The notes beneath the pieces were generated by a model that saw only the letters and a list, made by a program, of their open reading frames with translations, had not been told where the DNA came from and searched no databases. A stretch of DNA of 64,000 bases from Ga0077530 sp035565975. Lineage in GTDB: Bacteria > Pseudomonadota > Alphaproteobacteria > Rhizobiales > Hyphomicrobiaceae. Position 1 is the stretch's first letter, and each line of letters opens with the position of its first letter. The stretch covers positions 1-64,000 of the forward strand of contig DATMRT010000056.1 of assembly GCA_035565975.1 (NCBI GenBank). Direction: 5' to 3'. Shown here one piece after another: positions 56,098 to 64,000 of the stretch. The position numbers were made by a program, and so were the translations under genes.

Positions 56098-57132
56098 CTA
56101 GCTACCTCGCCGCGATGGCGCGCGCCCGGCGAGGTCGCGGAGCGCCGTCGCCATTTCAGCCTGCCGCGTCGCCTGCTCGTCGACCCACTCGCGCACGATC
56201 TTCTGCTCGGCCCGCATCTGGCCGACGACCTCCTGCAACCCGCGCCCGACATCGCGCAGGCTGTCCGCCCCCGCACCATTCGCCGATCCGATCATTTGAA
56301 TGCGGTCGGAAAGATCGGCGATCGTGCGCTGGACCTCGAAGAGAACGCCGAAGAGTTGCTGGCCGACCTCGCCCTGATGCTCGCCGCCCGGCGTGAGCTC
56401 GGTGATGCCCGAGAGCCATTCCTCGAGCTCGTTGTAGAAGCGGTTGTGTGCGTGGCTCGCCTGCAGATCGAGGAAGCCGAGAATGAGCGATCCGCCAAGG
56501 CCCATGAGCGATGCCGAGAAGGCCGTGCCCATGCCGCGCAAAGGTCCGGAGAGCCCTGTCTTCAGCTCCTCGAACATCATCACGCTGTCGCTGCCTTTGG
56601 TATCCAGCGAATTGATCGTGTTGCCGACCGAATGGATCGTATCGAGCAGGCCCCAGAACGTGCCGAGCAGTCCGAGGAAGACCAGTAGGCCGACCAGATA
56701 GCGGCCCGTATCGCGCGCTTCGTCGAGGCGACCGCCGATCGAGTCCATGATCGAGCGCATGGACGACGTGGACAGCGAGAGCTGGCCCGTGCGGTCGCGC
56801 AGCATGGTGGCCATGGGCGCCAGCAGCACGGGCTTGTGCTCGATCGCGAGGCCGGGATCGGCAATGCGGAAGGCATTCACCCAGCGGATTTCGGGATAGA
56901 GGCGAATGACCTGTCCGAACGCGCGCAGGATGCCGATGGCCAGCACCGCCAGAATGAGCCCGTTCAGGAAGGGATTTTCCCAGAATGCCTGCTGGACCTT
57001 CTGATAGAGGACCGCGGCGCAAAGGCCCACGATCAGCAGAAAGACCAGCATTCCGCGCAGGAACGGCCCTGGCGTATTGAGCGTGCGATGGAGCCGTCTT
57101 GACGCCAGCTCAGTCGGCCGCGCTCTCGCCAT
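56098..57132 (-). CDS. MotA/TolQ/ExbB-like proton channel family protein
   Basis: This 344-residue membrane protein has two helices near the N-terminus (MLVFLLIVGLCAAVLYQKV, PFLNGLILAVLAIGILRAFG). Two more lie in the core (YLVGLLVFLGLLGTFWGLLD, MGTAFSASLMGLGGSLILGF). The GLLGTFWGL and GMGTAFSASLMGLGGSL segments match MotA/TolQ/ExbB channel helices, and the C-terminus is coiled. It is upstream of the OmpA/MotB-like gene, and the pair resembles envelope motor modules of alphaproteobacteria. The upstream gap 57133-57299 has no gene. Confidence 0.88.
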   Translation of the reverse strand: MARARPTELASRRLHRTLNTPGPFLRGMLVFLLIVGLCAAVLYQKVQQAFWENPFLNGLILAVLAIGILRAFGQVIRLYPEIRWVNAFRIADPGLAIEHKPVLLAPMATMLRDRTGQLSLSTSSMRSIMDSIGGRLDEARDTGRYLVGLLVFLGLLGTFWGLLDTIHSVGNTINSLDTKGSDSVMMFEELKTGLSGPLRGMGTAFSASLMGLGGSLILGFLDLQASHAHNRFYNELEEWLSGITELTPGGEHQGEVGQQLFGVLFEVQRTIADLSDRIQMIGSANGAGADSLRDVGRGLQEVVGQMRAEQKIVREWVDEQATRQAEMATALRDLAGRAPSRRGS

Positions 57133-57299
57133 TGATCAACTCCGCCTCACACTCGAGCCATATCTGAGAGCCGCCGTGGAACGCGGCATTCGGAACGCAG
57201 TGCAGCAAACACTACCCGATGATCGTGGCAAAACAACCAGGGACTGTGGCGAAAATCACAACTGTCCAGACACGTCACGGCGAAGCCGTCGTCACGGGC

Positions 57300-58091
57300 T
57301 CAAGCCGCCTTCTGAAGCGCCGCGAGCAGCAGCTTGTGGATTGTCGGGTTGGCCGCGACGATGCTGCCCTTGTCGAGCATGGCTTCGCCGCCGGTCTGGT
57401 CCGTGGCGATGCCCCCCGCCTCTCTCAGAATGACGATACCCGCCGCCATATCCCACGGCTGCAGGTCGTGCTCCCAATAGCCATCGAAGCGGCCGGCCGC
57501 CGTCCATGCGAGGTCGACGGATGCCGCGCCCGTGCGCCTGATGCCTGCCACCTCGCGCATGAGCGGCGCCGTCTCCCGCTCGAAACGCTCATAGCCGCCT
57601 CGGCCACGAAACGGAATGCCGGTGCTCAGCACGCTGTCCTGCAGCGACCGCCGCGCCGCAACGCGCAGCCGCTTGTCATTGAGAAACGCGCCTTTTCCCT
57701 TCTCGGCCGTGTAGAGCTCGTCGCTCACCGGGTTGTAGATGAGGCCGGCGACCAGTTCACCCTCGCGCTCGAGTGCGATCGAGATCGCGAAGAGCGGGAT
57801 CGAGTGCAGGAAGTTCGTCGTGCCGTCGAGCGGATCGACAATCCAGCGGTGCGTCTTGTCATCGCCTTCGATCTCGCCGCCCTCCTCCATGAGGAAGCCA
57901 TAGCCCTGGCGGGCGCGCGCCAGCTCGCGATAGACGATCTCCTCGGCCCGCTGGTCGGCCGCCGAGACGAAATTCGCCGGCCCCTTGACCGAGACCTGGA
58001 GCTGCGACACCTCGCCGAAGTCGCGCGCGAGGCTGCGCCCGGCCTTGCGGGCGGCCCCGATCATGACGTTCATAAGCGCGGATGCGGGCAT
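57300..58091 (-). CDS. suhB: inositol-1-monophosphatase family protein
   Basis: This 263-residue Mg-dependent phosphatase has the metal sites FLMEEGGEIEGD, WIVDPLDGTTNFLHSIP and WDMAAGIVILREAGG. Its N-terminus SALMNVMIGAARKAGRSLAR is typical of rhizobial SuhB. It hydrolyses inositol phosphates and in some bacteria also affects rRNA transcription. It lies downstream of recJ on the same strand, with a 444-bp gap filled by three repeat elements. Confidence 0.95.
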   Translation of the reverse strand: MPASALMNVMIGAARKAGRSLARDFGEVSQLQVSVKGPANFVSAADQRAEEIVYRELARARQGYGFLMEEGGEIEGDDKTHRWIVDPLDGTTNFLHSIPLFAISIALEREGELVAGLIYNPVSDELYTAEKGKGAFLNDKRLRVAARRSLQDSVLSTGIPFRGRGGYERFERETAPLMREVAGIRRTGAASVDLAWTAAGRFDGYWEHDLQPWDMAAGIVILREAGGIATDQTGGEAMLDKGSIVAANPTIHKLLLAALQKAA

Positions 58092-58195
58092 GGCGCCTCG
58101 GTTTCTGGCCTGTGCTGCTGGAAGGCTGAACCCCTAGCGCCTGGGGGGCCGAGATACAAGGGGTGGGCTGGTCGCGGGGCATTTTGAGCTGATCC

Positions 58196-58282
58196 TTCGT
58201 GCCTCCGGCACGAGCGGGGCTTTCGCCCCACGCGCCAATCGGGGGGCACCCCCGAAACCCCCGTCTTTTATGGGCTTGGAGC
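58196..58282 (+). repeat. three-hairpin repeat, copy B of 3
   Basis: Read on the plus strand: TTCGTGCCTCCGGCACGA hairpin, GCGGGGCTTTCGCCCC hairpin, ACGCGCC, GGGGGGCACCCCC hairpin, then CGTCTTTTATGG and CTTGGAGC. The order and tail match the copies next to purQ and recJ, but the stem sequences have changed in a compensatory way. It lies in the recJ-suhB gap. Confidence 0.75.
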
Positions 58283-58302
58283 GAACCGCGAGCGTTCCAT
58301 AT

Positions 58303-58421
58303 CCCTTCTCCCCGTCCTTCACGGGGAGAAGGTTAGGATGAGGGGCGGCGCCACTTACCAGCGCCAGCGTATGCCGCCGCCCCTCACCCCACCCTCTCCC
58401 CGCAAGCGCGGGGAGAGGGAG
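58303..58421. repeat. double-hairpin palindromic repeat, copy 5 of 5
   Basis: CTTCTCCCCG/CGGGGAGAAG hairpin, GGTTAGGATGAGGGGCGG, spacer with CAGCGCCAGCGTATGCC, CCGCCCCTCACCCCACCC, and CTCTCCCCG/CGGGGAGAG hairpin. It is flanked on both sides by three-hairpin repeats. Confidence 0.9.
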
Positions 58422-58452
58422 AAGTTGGCGCCAGCCCCACGAATACAATCAA

Positions 58453-58540
58453 AAAATAAAAGCGGGTGGGTCCGGGAGGGTGTCCCTCCCGGTGGGAGCG
58501 CGAGGGCTAGCCCTCGTCGCGCCGAAAGGCGCGAACTACT
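58453..58540 (-). repeat. three-hairpin repeat at the recJ 3' end, copy C of 3
   Basis: Read on the minus strand from the recJ stop: TCGCGCCTTTCGGCGCGA hairpin, GAGGGCTAGCCCTC hairpin, GCGCTCC, a GGGAGGGACACCCTCCC hairpin, then CGCTTTTATT. The first hairpin begins one or two bases after the stop codon, the same placement as at purQ. Confidence 0.8.
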
Positions 58541-60374
58541 TTCGCGGATCAGCCGCGTCCTCGATCTGCAGCTCGATGCGCTGGCGACCGCCCCAGGTAT
58601 CGCGGCGGAGGTTGCCGGCGACGTGGATCGGCATGCCGCCCGTATTGGTCAGCAGCTCTCCGAGCGGCTGGCCGACCGCGCGGAAGGCAATGCCTTCGAG
58701 ACGGCTGCCGTCATCGGCTTCGAGCGTCACGCGCAGGTGGGCCTCGCCCATGACTTTGGCAAAGCGCACGCGGTGTGACGGAAAAACGAAGCGCGGCTGC
58801 GGATTGCCCTGGCCATAGGGTCCCGCGCGCTCGATCAGATCGATGAGCGTGTCGTTGGCGGCCGCAGGCGTCAGCGCGCCATCGATTTCCAACGCGCGCG
58901 TCGCACGCGCGGTCGTCGCTGGCGATGCGACCTGCTCGGCGAGGTATGTGCGCGCGGCTTCGAACTTGTCGCGCGCGACGGTGAGCCCCGCCGCCATGGC
59001 GTGGCCGCCACCCTTGATGAGCAGGCCCGCGGCCTGTGCCGCACGTACGGCCGAGCCGATGTCCACGCCGGCGATCGAGCGCAGCGAGCCCGTGCCTTGG
59101 TCGGGCCCTTCCCATGCGATCACGCACGCCGGGCGGCCGAAGCGCTCGACGAGCCGGCTCGCGACGAGGCCGACCACGCCCTTGTGCCAGCGCTCCGAAG
59201 CGACGACGAGCATGGGCAAATCGGGCATCTCGTCGATCAGGCGATCGGCTTCGGCCGTGGCCTCCTCGAGCATCTGCGTCTCGATGGTCTTGCGCTCGCG
59301 ATTGAGCTTGTCGAGCTGGACAGCGATGCGCGCGGCCTCCGTCTCATCGTCGAGCGAGAGGAGCCGCGCACCCAGCGCCGCGTCGCCGATGCGCCCGCCG
59401 GCATTGATCCTCGGACCGAGCACAAAGCCCAGCAAATATGGCGTCGGCGGCTGGTTGAGACCCGCTGCATCGACGAGCGCGCGCAGGCCTATGTTCTGGC
59501 GCTGACGCATGACCTCGAGGCCGCGCGTGACATAGGCGCGATTGAGCGTCTGCAATGGCACGACATCGCACACGGTCGCGAGCGCGACGAGATCGAGCAT
59601 CGAGAGCAGATCAGGCGGCGGGCCGGCCTTGCCATAGTAATTGCGCTGGCGCAGCTCGCGCGTCGTCGCCACGAGCAGCATGAACACGACGCCGGCCGCG
59701 CACAGATGCCCGAGGCCCGAGATATCATCCTGCCGGTTCGGATTGACGACGGCGGTCACGTCGGGAAGCTGCTCGTCCGCCTGATGATGATCGATGACGA
59801 GCACATCCGTCTTGCCGCGATGCTGAGGTGCAAGCGGCTCGAAGCTCGTCGTGCCGCAGTCGACGGTCACGATGAGCTGGGCGCCCTTCTCGACGAGCCC
59901 TTTGATGGCAGCGACGTTGGGCCCATAGCCCTCGAACATACGATCGGGAATGTAGATCTCGGCGTCGATGCCGTGAGCGTTGAGAAAGCGCCGCATGAGC
60001 GCCGACGAGCACGCGCCATCCACATCGTAGTCGCCGAACACCGCCACACGCTCGCGCTTCACGATCGCATCGGCGAGCCGGCGCGCGGCCTTGTCCATGT
60101 CGTTGAGCGTGCTCGGATCAGGCATGAGCGCGCGGATGGTCGGCTCGAGCACGGTCGGGACGTCGTCGATCGCGATTCCGCGCGCGGCGAGCACGCGGCC
60201 GAGCAATTCGGGAAGGCTATGCTGCTGGCTGATGGCGAGCGCCGTATTGGCGGCGCCCGGCGCGAGACGCTCGCGCCATGTGTAGCCGCGTGCGGAAGCA
60301 GTCACCCCGAGGAAGGCTTGCGTGTCGCTGTCAGCCCTCGCGCGCGGCCGAGCCCGCGCTGCCCCCGTCGCCAT
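58536..60374 (-). CDS. recJ: single-stranded-DNA-specific exonuclease RecJ
   Basis: This 612-residue DHH-family 5'-3' exonuclease acts in recombinational and mismatch repair. Motifs: VAVFGDYDVDGACSSALM (motif I), LIVTVDCGTTS (motif II), VLVIDHHQADEQLP (DHH motif III), GLGHLCAAGVVFML, and the DHHA1 motif LLIKGGGHAMAAGLTV. A C-terminal OB-fold part ends IELQIEDAADPRK. The ATG at 60374 begins an extension rich in Ala/Arg, so the true start could be a little downstream. The 3' end abuts a hairpin repeat. Confidence 0.96.
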   Translation of the reverse strand: MATGAARARPRARADSDTQAFLGVTASARGYTWRERLAPGAANTALAISQQHSLPELLGRVLAARGIAIDDVPTVLEPTIRALMPDPSTLNDMDKAARRLADAIVKRERVAVFGDYDVDGACSSALMRRFLNAHGIDAEIYIPDRMFEGYGPNVAAIKGLVEKGAQLIVTVDCGTTSFEPLAPQHRGKTDVLVIDHHQADEQLPDVTAVVNPNRQDDISGLGHLCAAGVVFMLLVATTRELRQRNYYGKAGPPPDLLSMLDLVALATVCDVVPLQTLNRAYVTRGLEVMRQRQNIGLRALVDAAGLNQPPTPYLLGFVLGPRINAGGRIGDAALGARLLSLDDETEAARIAVQLDKLNRERKTIETQMLEEATAEADRLIDEMPDLPMLVVASERWHKGVVGLVASRLVERFGRPACVIAWEGPDQGTGSLRSIAGVDIGSAVRAAQAAGLLIKGGGHAMAAGLTVARDKFEAARTYLAEQVASPATTARATRALEIDGALTPAAANDTLIDLIERAGPYGQGNPQPRFVFPSHRVRFAKVMGEAHLRVTLEADDGSRLEGIAFRAVGQPLGELLTNTGGMPIHVAGNLRRDTWGGRQRIELQIEDAADPRK

Positions 60375-60455
60375 GCCCCACTCCCTCTACAACGATCAGC
60401 CGAGTTGTAGAGTGAGTCGCGATGCGTTCCCACAGCGGCAGAAACGCGTGGATAA

Positions 60456-61313
60456 TCAGGCGGCTGCGCGTCGCTTGGCCACGGCGTCAAGCTCCATCAG
60501 CTCCCGCATGAGGCCCCCGAAGTCCTTGAGCGGGACCATGTTCGGGCCGTCGGAAGGCGCGTTGTCAGGGTCTTGATGCGTCTCGATAAAAAGGCCTGCG
60601 ACCCCCACTGCCACTGCCGCACGCGCCAACACCGGGACGAACCGCCGGTCGCCGCCGGAGCTGGTACCCTGCCCGCCCGGCTGCTGGACGGCGTGGGTCG
60701 CGTCGAAGATCACCGGCGCACCCGTCTCCGCCATAATGGGCAGCCCGCGCATGTCGACGACAAGATTGTTGTAGCCGAAGGAGGCGCCCCGCTCGGTCAC
60801 GAGCACGTTCGGGTTGCCGCTGCCGGTGATCTTGGCGACGACATTGGCCATGTCCCAGGGGGCGAGAAACTGCCCCTTCTTGACCTTGACGACGCGGCCC
60901 GTCTTCGCCGCCGCGACGAGCAAGTCGGTCTGCCGGCACATGAACGCGGGAATCTGCAGGACGTCGACGACCTCCGCGATCGTCGCGCACTGCGCAGGCT
61001 CGTGGATGTCTGTCACGACCGGAAGGCCGAGGCTCGATCGGATCTCAGCGAAGACGTCGAGTGCCGCCGAAAGGCCGATGCCGCGCTTGCCCGACAGCGA
61101 CGTGCGGTTGGCCTTGTCGAAGCTCGTTTTGTAGACGAGGCCCAATCCGAGACGACCGGCGATCTCCTTGAGGGCCGTCGCCATCTCGAGCGCATGGGCG
61201 CGGCTCTCCATCTGGCAGGGTCCCGCGAAGACCGCAATCGGACGACGCGCGCTGAAAGTCACATCGCCGACGCGCACCTCGGCGTTGGGCTTAAGCGTGT
61301 CACTGCTGCTCAT
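60456..61313 (-). CDS. kdsA: 3-deoxy-8-phosphooctulonate synthase
   Basis: This 285-residue enzyme condenses arabinose-5-P with phosphoenolpyruvate to Kdo-8-P for LPS. The family motif is VFAGPCQMESRAHALEMATA, then YKTSFDKANRTSLSGKRG, VVTDIHEPAQ and IPAFMCRQTDLLVAAAKTG. VFDATHAVQQPGGQGTSSGG-like sequence (here IFDATHAVQQPGGQGTSSGG) completes it. The cysteine in IPAFMCRQ is not by itself diagnostic of the metal-dependent class. It follows the unknown secreted-protein gene by 26 bp. Confidence 0.97.
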   Translation of the reverse strand: MSSSDTLKPNAEVRVGDVTFSARRPIAVFAGPCQMESRAHALEMATALKEIAGRLGLGLVYKTSFDKANRTSLSGKRGIGLSAALDVFAEIRSSLGLPVVTDIHEPAQCATIAEVVDVLQIPAFMCRQTDLLVAAAKTGRVVKVKKGQFLAPWDMANVVAKITGSGNPNVLVTERGASFGYNNLVVDMRGLPIMAETGAPVIFDATHAVQQPGGQGTSSGGDRRFVPVLARAAVAVGVAGLFIETHQDPDNAPSDGPNMVPLKDFGGLMRELMELDAVAKRRAAA

Positions 61314-61339
61314 GCGCCCTCCTTCCACGATGGAGCGGA

Positions 61340-62065
61340 TTACTGGTTGGCATCGAGATGCGCCTGCACGGACTTGCGCAGCATGTCGGTGATCCGCACC
61401 ATCGAAGCGAAGTTGTCGCCTTCAGTATAGCGATACAGGTAGAGAAGACGCCCGCGCACAACAACGTGCGCATATACGCAGAGAATCAGCTTGTCGGTGC
61501 CCTGCTCCGTTCGCACGCGCTGCAGGAGACTCGCGTAGCAGGCTTCCGGGTCCTCGCGCACGACGCCGACAAACTGCACCTGATTGATCTTCACGGTGTC
61601 GCTGACCTGATTGAATCGGTCGCGCACCGCGTTCATGGGGCCGGTGACGGCCGCTTCACCCTGCTTGCGCAGCGTGCTGCAAATCTCGTTCGCCGTCTCC
61701 ACTTCATGCCCGGCCAGTTCGCGGTTGCGCTGCGTGAGACCGACCTGCACCTGCGTGAAGTCATCGAGCGTCGGTCTCGTCCCGTTGCGCCAGGGCCCGA
61801 TCTGATCGCAGTCGGCCGCGGCGAGAAGCAGCTCGTTCTGCCCCGCGAGCCCACGCTCGACCAGGTCGTAGACACGTTTATCGGAGGGATGATTGCGATC
61901 GAGCTCGCACTGGTCTGGATCGATGATGAGAACAATCTCCCGACCGCCGACCGAAACTTTCACCTCGCGTGCACTCCGGGCCTCCGCCGAGGCGGCCGCC
62001 AATTGCGCAATAAGGCCCAACAGCATGGCCAGGAGGAGATTTCGAACGCGCACTTGCCCCCACAT
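61340..62065 (-). CDS. secreted protein of unknown function
   Basis: This 241-residue protein has a signal peptide (about 1-28, AAASAEARS). No family is recognised. It has four cysteines (DPDQCELD, AADCDQIG, NEICSTLR, PEACYASL, plus ILCVYAHV), which could give disulfides, and a C-terminal helix MVRITDMLRKSVQAHLDANQ. It lies 25 bp downstream of the GFA gene and 26 bp upstream of kdsA on the same strand, so all three may be one operon. Confidence 0.75.
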   Translation of the reverse strand: MWGQVRVRNLLLAMLLGLIAQLAAASAEARSAREVKVSVGGREIVLIIDPDQCELDRNHPSDKRVYDLVERGLAGQNELLLAAADCDQIGPWRNGTRPTLDDFTQVQVGLTQRNRELAGHEVETANEICSTLRKQGEAAVTGPMNAVRDRFNQVSDTVKINQVQFVGVVREDPEACYASLLQRVRTEQGTDKLILCVYAHVVVRGRLLYLYRYTEGDNFASMVRITDMLRKSVQAHLDANQ

Positions 62066-62090
62066 GACGTCACTCTCCTCTGAGTTGTCC

Positions 62091-62558
62091 CTATCTTGGA
62101 CCGATCCGTGCGGGCCGCGCGCCCTTGCCCGCAAGGGCTTCGTAGCGCGGCAGCTCGTCATGAACCTCGAACCACGTTACCTGCTCAACGACATGCGCGT
62201 GACCGGTCGGCGGCCACGCGGAAGGATCCTCGAGCGTGCCATGGTAGAAATGAATCTCGTCCGGCCAACGCGCCCCTGTGTAGGCGATCGGCGTCCCGCA
62301 CGTCGCGCAGAAGTGACGGAAGGCACCGGGCGAACTTTCATGGCTCTTCGGCGTGTCGCCCGTATAACGGACCTGGGCCGCCGGCACGCCGACATAGGTG
62401 GCGACAGCCGAGCCCACCGCGCGCCGGCAGCTCGCGCAGTGGCAGTGCATGACCCAGCGCGGCTTGCCCTCGAATTCATAGCGCACGGCCTTGCAGAGGC
62501 AGTGTCCCCGCGTGAGCACCCCGTCCTCGATCGCCGGATCGGCACCGTTTCCCGCCAT
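62091..62558 (-). CDS. GFA family (glutathione-dependent formaldehyde-activating-like) protein
   Basis: This 155-residue zinc-binding protein of the Mss4-like fold has the cysteine motifs GHCLCKAVRYEF, HCHCASCRRAVG and FCATCGTPIAY. The family includes Gfa, once proposed to help glutathione react with formaldehyde, but most members have unknown substrates. I chose the ATG at 62558 because GGAGGAA lies about 7 nt upstream. It diverges from the NIPSNAP gene. Confidence 0.92.
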   Translation of the reverse strand: MAGNGADPAIEDGVLTRGHCLCKAVRYEFEGKPRWVMHCHCASCRRAVGSAVATYVGVPAAQVRYTGDTPKSHESSPGAFRHFCATCGTPIAYTGARWPDEIHFYHGTLEDPSAWPPTGHAHVVEQVTWFEVHDELPRYEALAGKGARPARIGPR

Positions 62559-62705
62559 CGGACCGTTCCTCCCCACGCCAGCCGAGTCGCGCCGATGACA
62601 TTAGGCGCCTTTGGGGCTTTTTTCGATCAGTTCGACGCGCCCCGAAGCATTCCCGCGGCGCCGCACGGCATCCTCCGGCCATGGGACAAGCCAAGGAGAC
62701 CGGCC

Positions 62706-63029
62706 ATGCTGACGTGCATCATCCGCTATCATATCGACCCGACTAAAAAGGACGAATTCACCACTTATGCGCGCAATTGGGGCCAGGCCATCCCGCGCTG
62801 TGGCGCCGACCTGATCGGCTACTACGCACCCCACGAAGGTTCGAGCACGCTCGCGTACGGCATTTATAACATCCAGAGCCTCGCCGACTACGAGACCTAC
62901 CGCGCCAGACTTGCCGCCGATCCGCTCGGGCGCGAGAATTACCTGTTCGCGAAGCAGGAGAAATTCCTGCTGCGCGAGGACCGGACGTTTCTCAAGTGCG
63001 TGTCCCTGCCCCACGGAGAGAAGACATGA
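62706..63029 (+). CDS. NIPSNAP family protein
   Basis: This 107-residue protein begins MLTCIIRYHIDPTKKDEFTT. The strands YYAPHEGSSTLAYGIYNIQ and a helix ADYETYRARLAADPLGRENY follow, the NIPSNAP ferredoxin-like pattern. Its stop overlaps the start of the ABM gene (ATGA), so the two ferredoxin-like proteins are co-translated and may form a mixed dimer. It is the second NIPSNAP gene in the window. Confidence 0.9.
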   Translation: MLTCIIRYHIDPTKKDEFTTYARNWGQAIPRCGADLIGYYAPHEGSSTLAYGIYNIQSLADYETYRARLAADPLGRENYLFAKQEKFLLREDRTFLKCVSLPHGEKT

Positions 63030-63388
63030 TCGCCGTCATCTTCGAGGTATACCCGGCCGACGGGCGCAAGGAAGAGTACCTCGACATCGCCGCGGGCCTC
63101 CGGCCGATCCTCGAGAAAATCGACGGCTTCATTTCCGTCGAGCGCTTCCAGAGCCTGACGGACCCCAAGAAGGTGCTCTCGCTTTCTTTCTTCTGCGACG
63201 AGGAAGCCGTGCGCGCGTGGCGCAACACGATGGCGCACCGCGGCGCGCAGGCGCGGGGTCGAGGCGGCATCTTCGCCGACTACCGCCTGCGCATTGCGAG
63301 CGTCATCCGCGACTACGGCATGAACGAACGCGACGAGGCGCCGGCGGATAGCCGCGCCGTGCACGCCGACAAGTCGAACGTGGGTTAG
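63026..63388 (+). CDS. antibiotic biosynthesis monooxygenase (ABM) domain protein
   Basis: This 120-residue protein begins MIAVIFEVYPADGRKEEYLD. IDGFISVERFQSLTDPKKVL and FFCDEEAVRAWRNTMAHRGA follow, typical of the ABM dimeric ferredoxin-like fold. The fold is used by small monooxygenases and haem-degrading enzymes; the substrate is unknown. It overlaps the NIPSNAP gene by 4 bp and shares its last 4 bp with the convergent rnhA gene. Confidence 0.9.
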   Translation: MIAVIFEVYPADGRKEEYLDIAAGLRPILEKIDGFISVERFQSLTDPKKVLSLSFFCDEEAVRAWRNTMAHRGAQARGRGGIFADYRLRIASVIRDYGMNERDEAPADSRAVHADKSNVG

Positions 63389-63849
63389 CCGCCCTCACCC
63401 GCGCGGATCGCCTTGATCGCTTCGCGGGCAAGCTCGTCGGCGCGCTCGTTTTCGGGATGGCCAGCGTGGCCCTTGAGCCAGTGCCATTCGATGGTGTGGC
63501 GCTTCGTGGCTTCGTCGAGGCGCTGCCACAGCTCGACGTTCTTCACGGGCTTCTTGTCGGCGGTCTTCCAGCCATTGCGCCGCCAGCCGTGAACCCATTT
63601 CGTGATGCCGTCACGGACGTAAACCGAGTCCGTCCAGAGGTCGACGCGCGAGGGACCTTTAAGCGCTTCGAGGGCCGCGATCGCCGCCATCAGCTCCATG
63701 CGGTTATTGGTCGACTGCGGCTCGCCGCCCGACAGCTCCTTGCGATGCGATCCGGATTCGAGGATCGCACCCCAGCCGCCCGGCCCCGGATTGCCCGAGC
63801 AGGCGCCATCGGTGTGGATGATCACGTGAGGCTTGGCCCGGGTCGCCAT
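63385..63849 (-). CDS. rnhA: ribonuclease HI
   Basis: This 154-residue enzyme cleaves RNA in RNA-DNA hybrids. The catalytic acids are Asp in HTDGACSGNPGPGGWG, Glu in NNRMELMAAIAAL, Asp in DLWTDSVYVRDGI and Asp in GHPENERADELAREA, with the His of WLKGHAG. Its ATG overlaps the thrB stop (ATGA on the minus strand), the standard thrB-rnhA arrangement of Rhizobiales. Confidence 0.97.
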   Translation of the reverse strand: MATRAKPHVIIHTDGACSGNPGPGGWGAILESGSHRKELSGGEPQSTNNRMELMAAIAALEALKGPSRVDLWTDSVYVRDGITKWVHGWRRNGWKTADKKPVKNVELWQRLDEATKRHTIEWHWLKGHAGHPENERADELAREAIKAIRAGEGG

Positions 63850-64000
63850 CAGCTTGCTTGCAGCCCGTATTCGCTCGCCGAAGCGACCGACTGGTGGAAG
63901 TGCAGGCGCCGCAGATACTCGTGCGGGTCCTTGCGCTTCACGAGCGCACCCTCCGGCGTGTTGATCCAGTCGAACGCGCGCGTGAGCAGAAAGCGCAGGG
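63848..64000 (-). CDS. thrB: homoserine kinase, C-terminal part (N-terminus outside window)
   Basis: The reverse strand reads LRFLLTRAFDWINTPEGALV, then KRKDPHEYLRRLHFHQ, to a stop at 63848-63850. This is the C-terminus of the aminoglycoside-phosphotransferase-type homoserine kinase of alphaproteobacteria, which phosphorylates homoserine in threonine synthesis. The gene continues beyond the right edge. Its stop overlaps the rnhA start. Confidence 0.88.

Overview
The window is GC-rich chromosomal DNA of an alphaproteobacterium, most likely a member of Hyphomicrobiales (Rhizobiales) outside the well-known Rhizobiaceae. The evidence is the gene content and order: an EipB-type envelope protein, an Irr-type Fur regulator, the cluster DUF2948-hisD-UPF0262-low-molecular-weight phosphatase, the thrB-rnhA overlap, purS-purQ, phoR/phoU/phoB, TadE/TadG proteins, an extensin-like lipoprotein, and a candidate alpha-r8/MmgR small RNA. 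I see no transposase, integrase, phage gene or CRISPR array. It looks like ordinary core genome interspersed with short palindromic repeats.

Layout. 1-2.4 kb: the end of a 6-phosphogluconate-dehydrogenase-like gene, a DUF815 ATPase, a candidate MmgR-type sRNA and a NIPSNAP protein. 2.4-6.4 kb: repeats, purQ-purS, a PRISE-type reductase, a TonB-like protein and a TerB-like protein. 6.4-11 kb: secA with a good promoter, and an unknown membrane-anchored protein. 11-16.4 kb: methylmalonyl-CoA epimerase, an orphan amino-acid binding protein, TadG/TadE and EipB. 16.5-21 kb: dapE and phoB-phoU-phoR without pstSCAB. 21-28 kb: panB, a GST, a VOC/small membrane protein/NnrE-NnrD operon, a convergent overlapping pair of unfamiliar genes behind an AT-rich promoter, and an extensin-like lipoprotein. 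28.5-38 kb: GST, DapA-family aldolase, queG, an SDR, a TolA-like coiled-coil protein, an esterase, a glycosyltransferase, a cupin, a methyltransferase and a carboxymuconolactone-decarboxylase-like protein. 38-43.7 kb: the hisD cluster, an SDR, apt, a flavoprotein and tRNA-Val(GAC). 43.8-44.6 kb: a small stretch of more AT-rich DNA with one orphan gene. 44.6-54 kb: a gamma-glutamyltransferase-like enzyme, an L,D-transpeptidase, an aquaporin, an orphan class-I hydratase beta subunit, an alcohol dehydrogenase, an SMP-30 lactonase and kdsD. 54-64 kb: irr, an OmpA-like/MotA-ExbB-like pair, suhB, recJ, kdsA, a GFA protein, NIPSNAP and ABM proteins, rnhA and the end of thrB.

Many genes concern the cell envelope: SecA, TonB-like, EipB, TadE/G, L,D-transpeptidase, the OmpA-like/proton-channel-like pair, and KdsD plus KdsA for Kdo synthesis. 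Others serve phosphate control (PhoBRU), iron control (Irr), purine synthesis and salvage (PurS, PurQ, Apt), amino-acid synthesis (DapE, HisD, ThrB) and metabolite or RNA repair (NnrE-NnrD, QueG).

Non-coding structure is a strong feature. Five copies of a ~120-nt double-hairpin palindromic repeat lie in intergenic gaps. Three copies of a separate three-hairpin repeat also occur, and two of them abut the stop codons of purQ and recJ. A long inverted repeat lies inside the ExbB/OmpA-like operon, and a cluster of hairpins lies upstream of the methylmalonyl-CoA epimerase gene. I did not find a clearly new multi-gene system. The best candidates for something undescribed are the overlapping convergent pair at 25.8-27.4 kb and the gene-end three-hairpin repeat.
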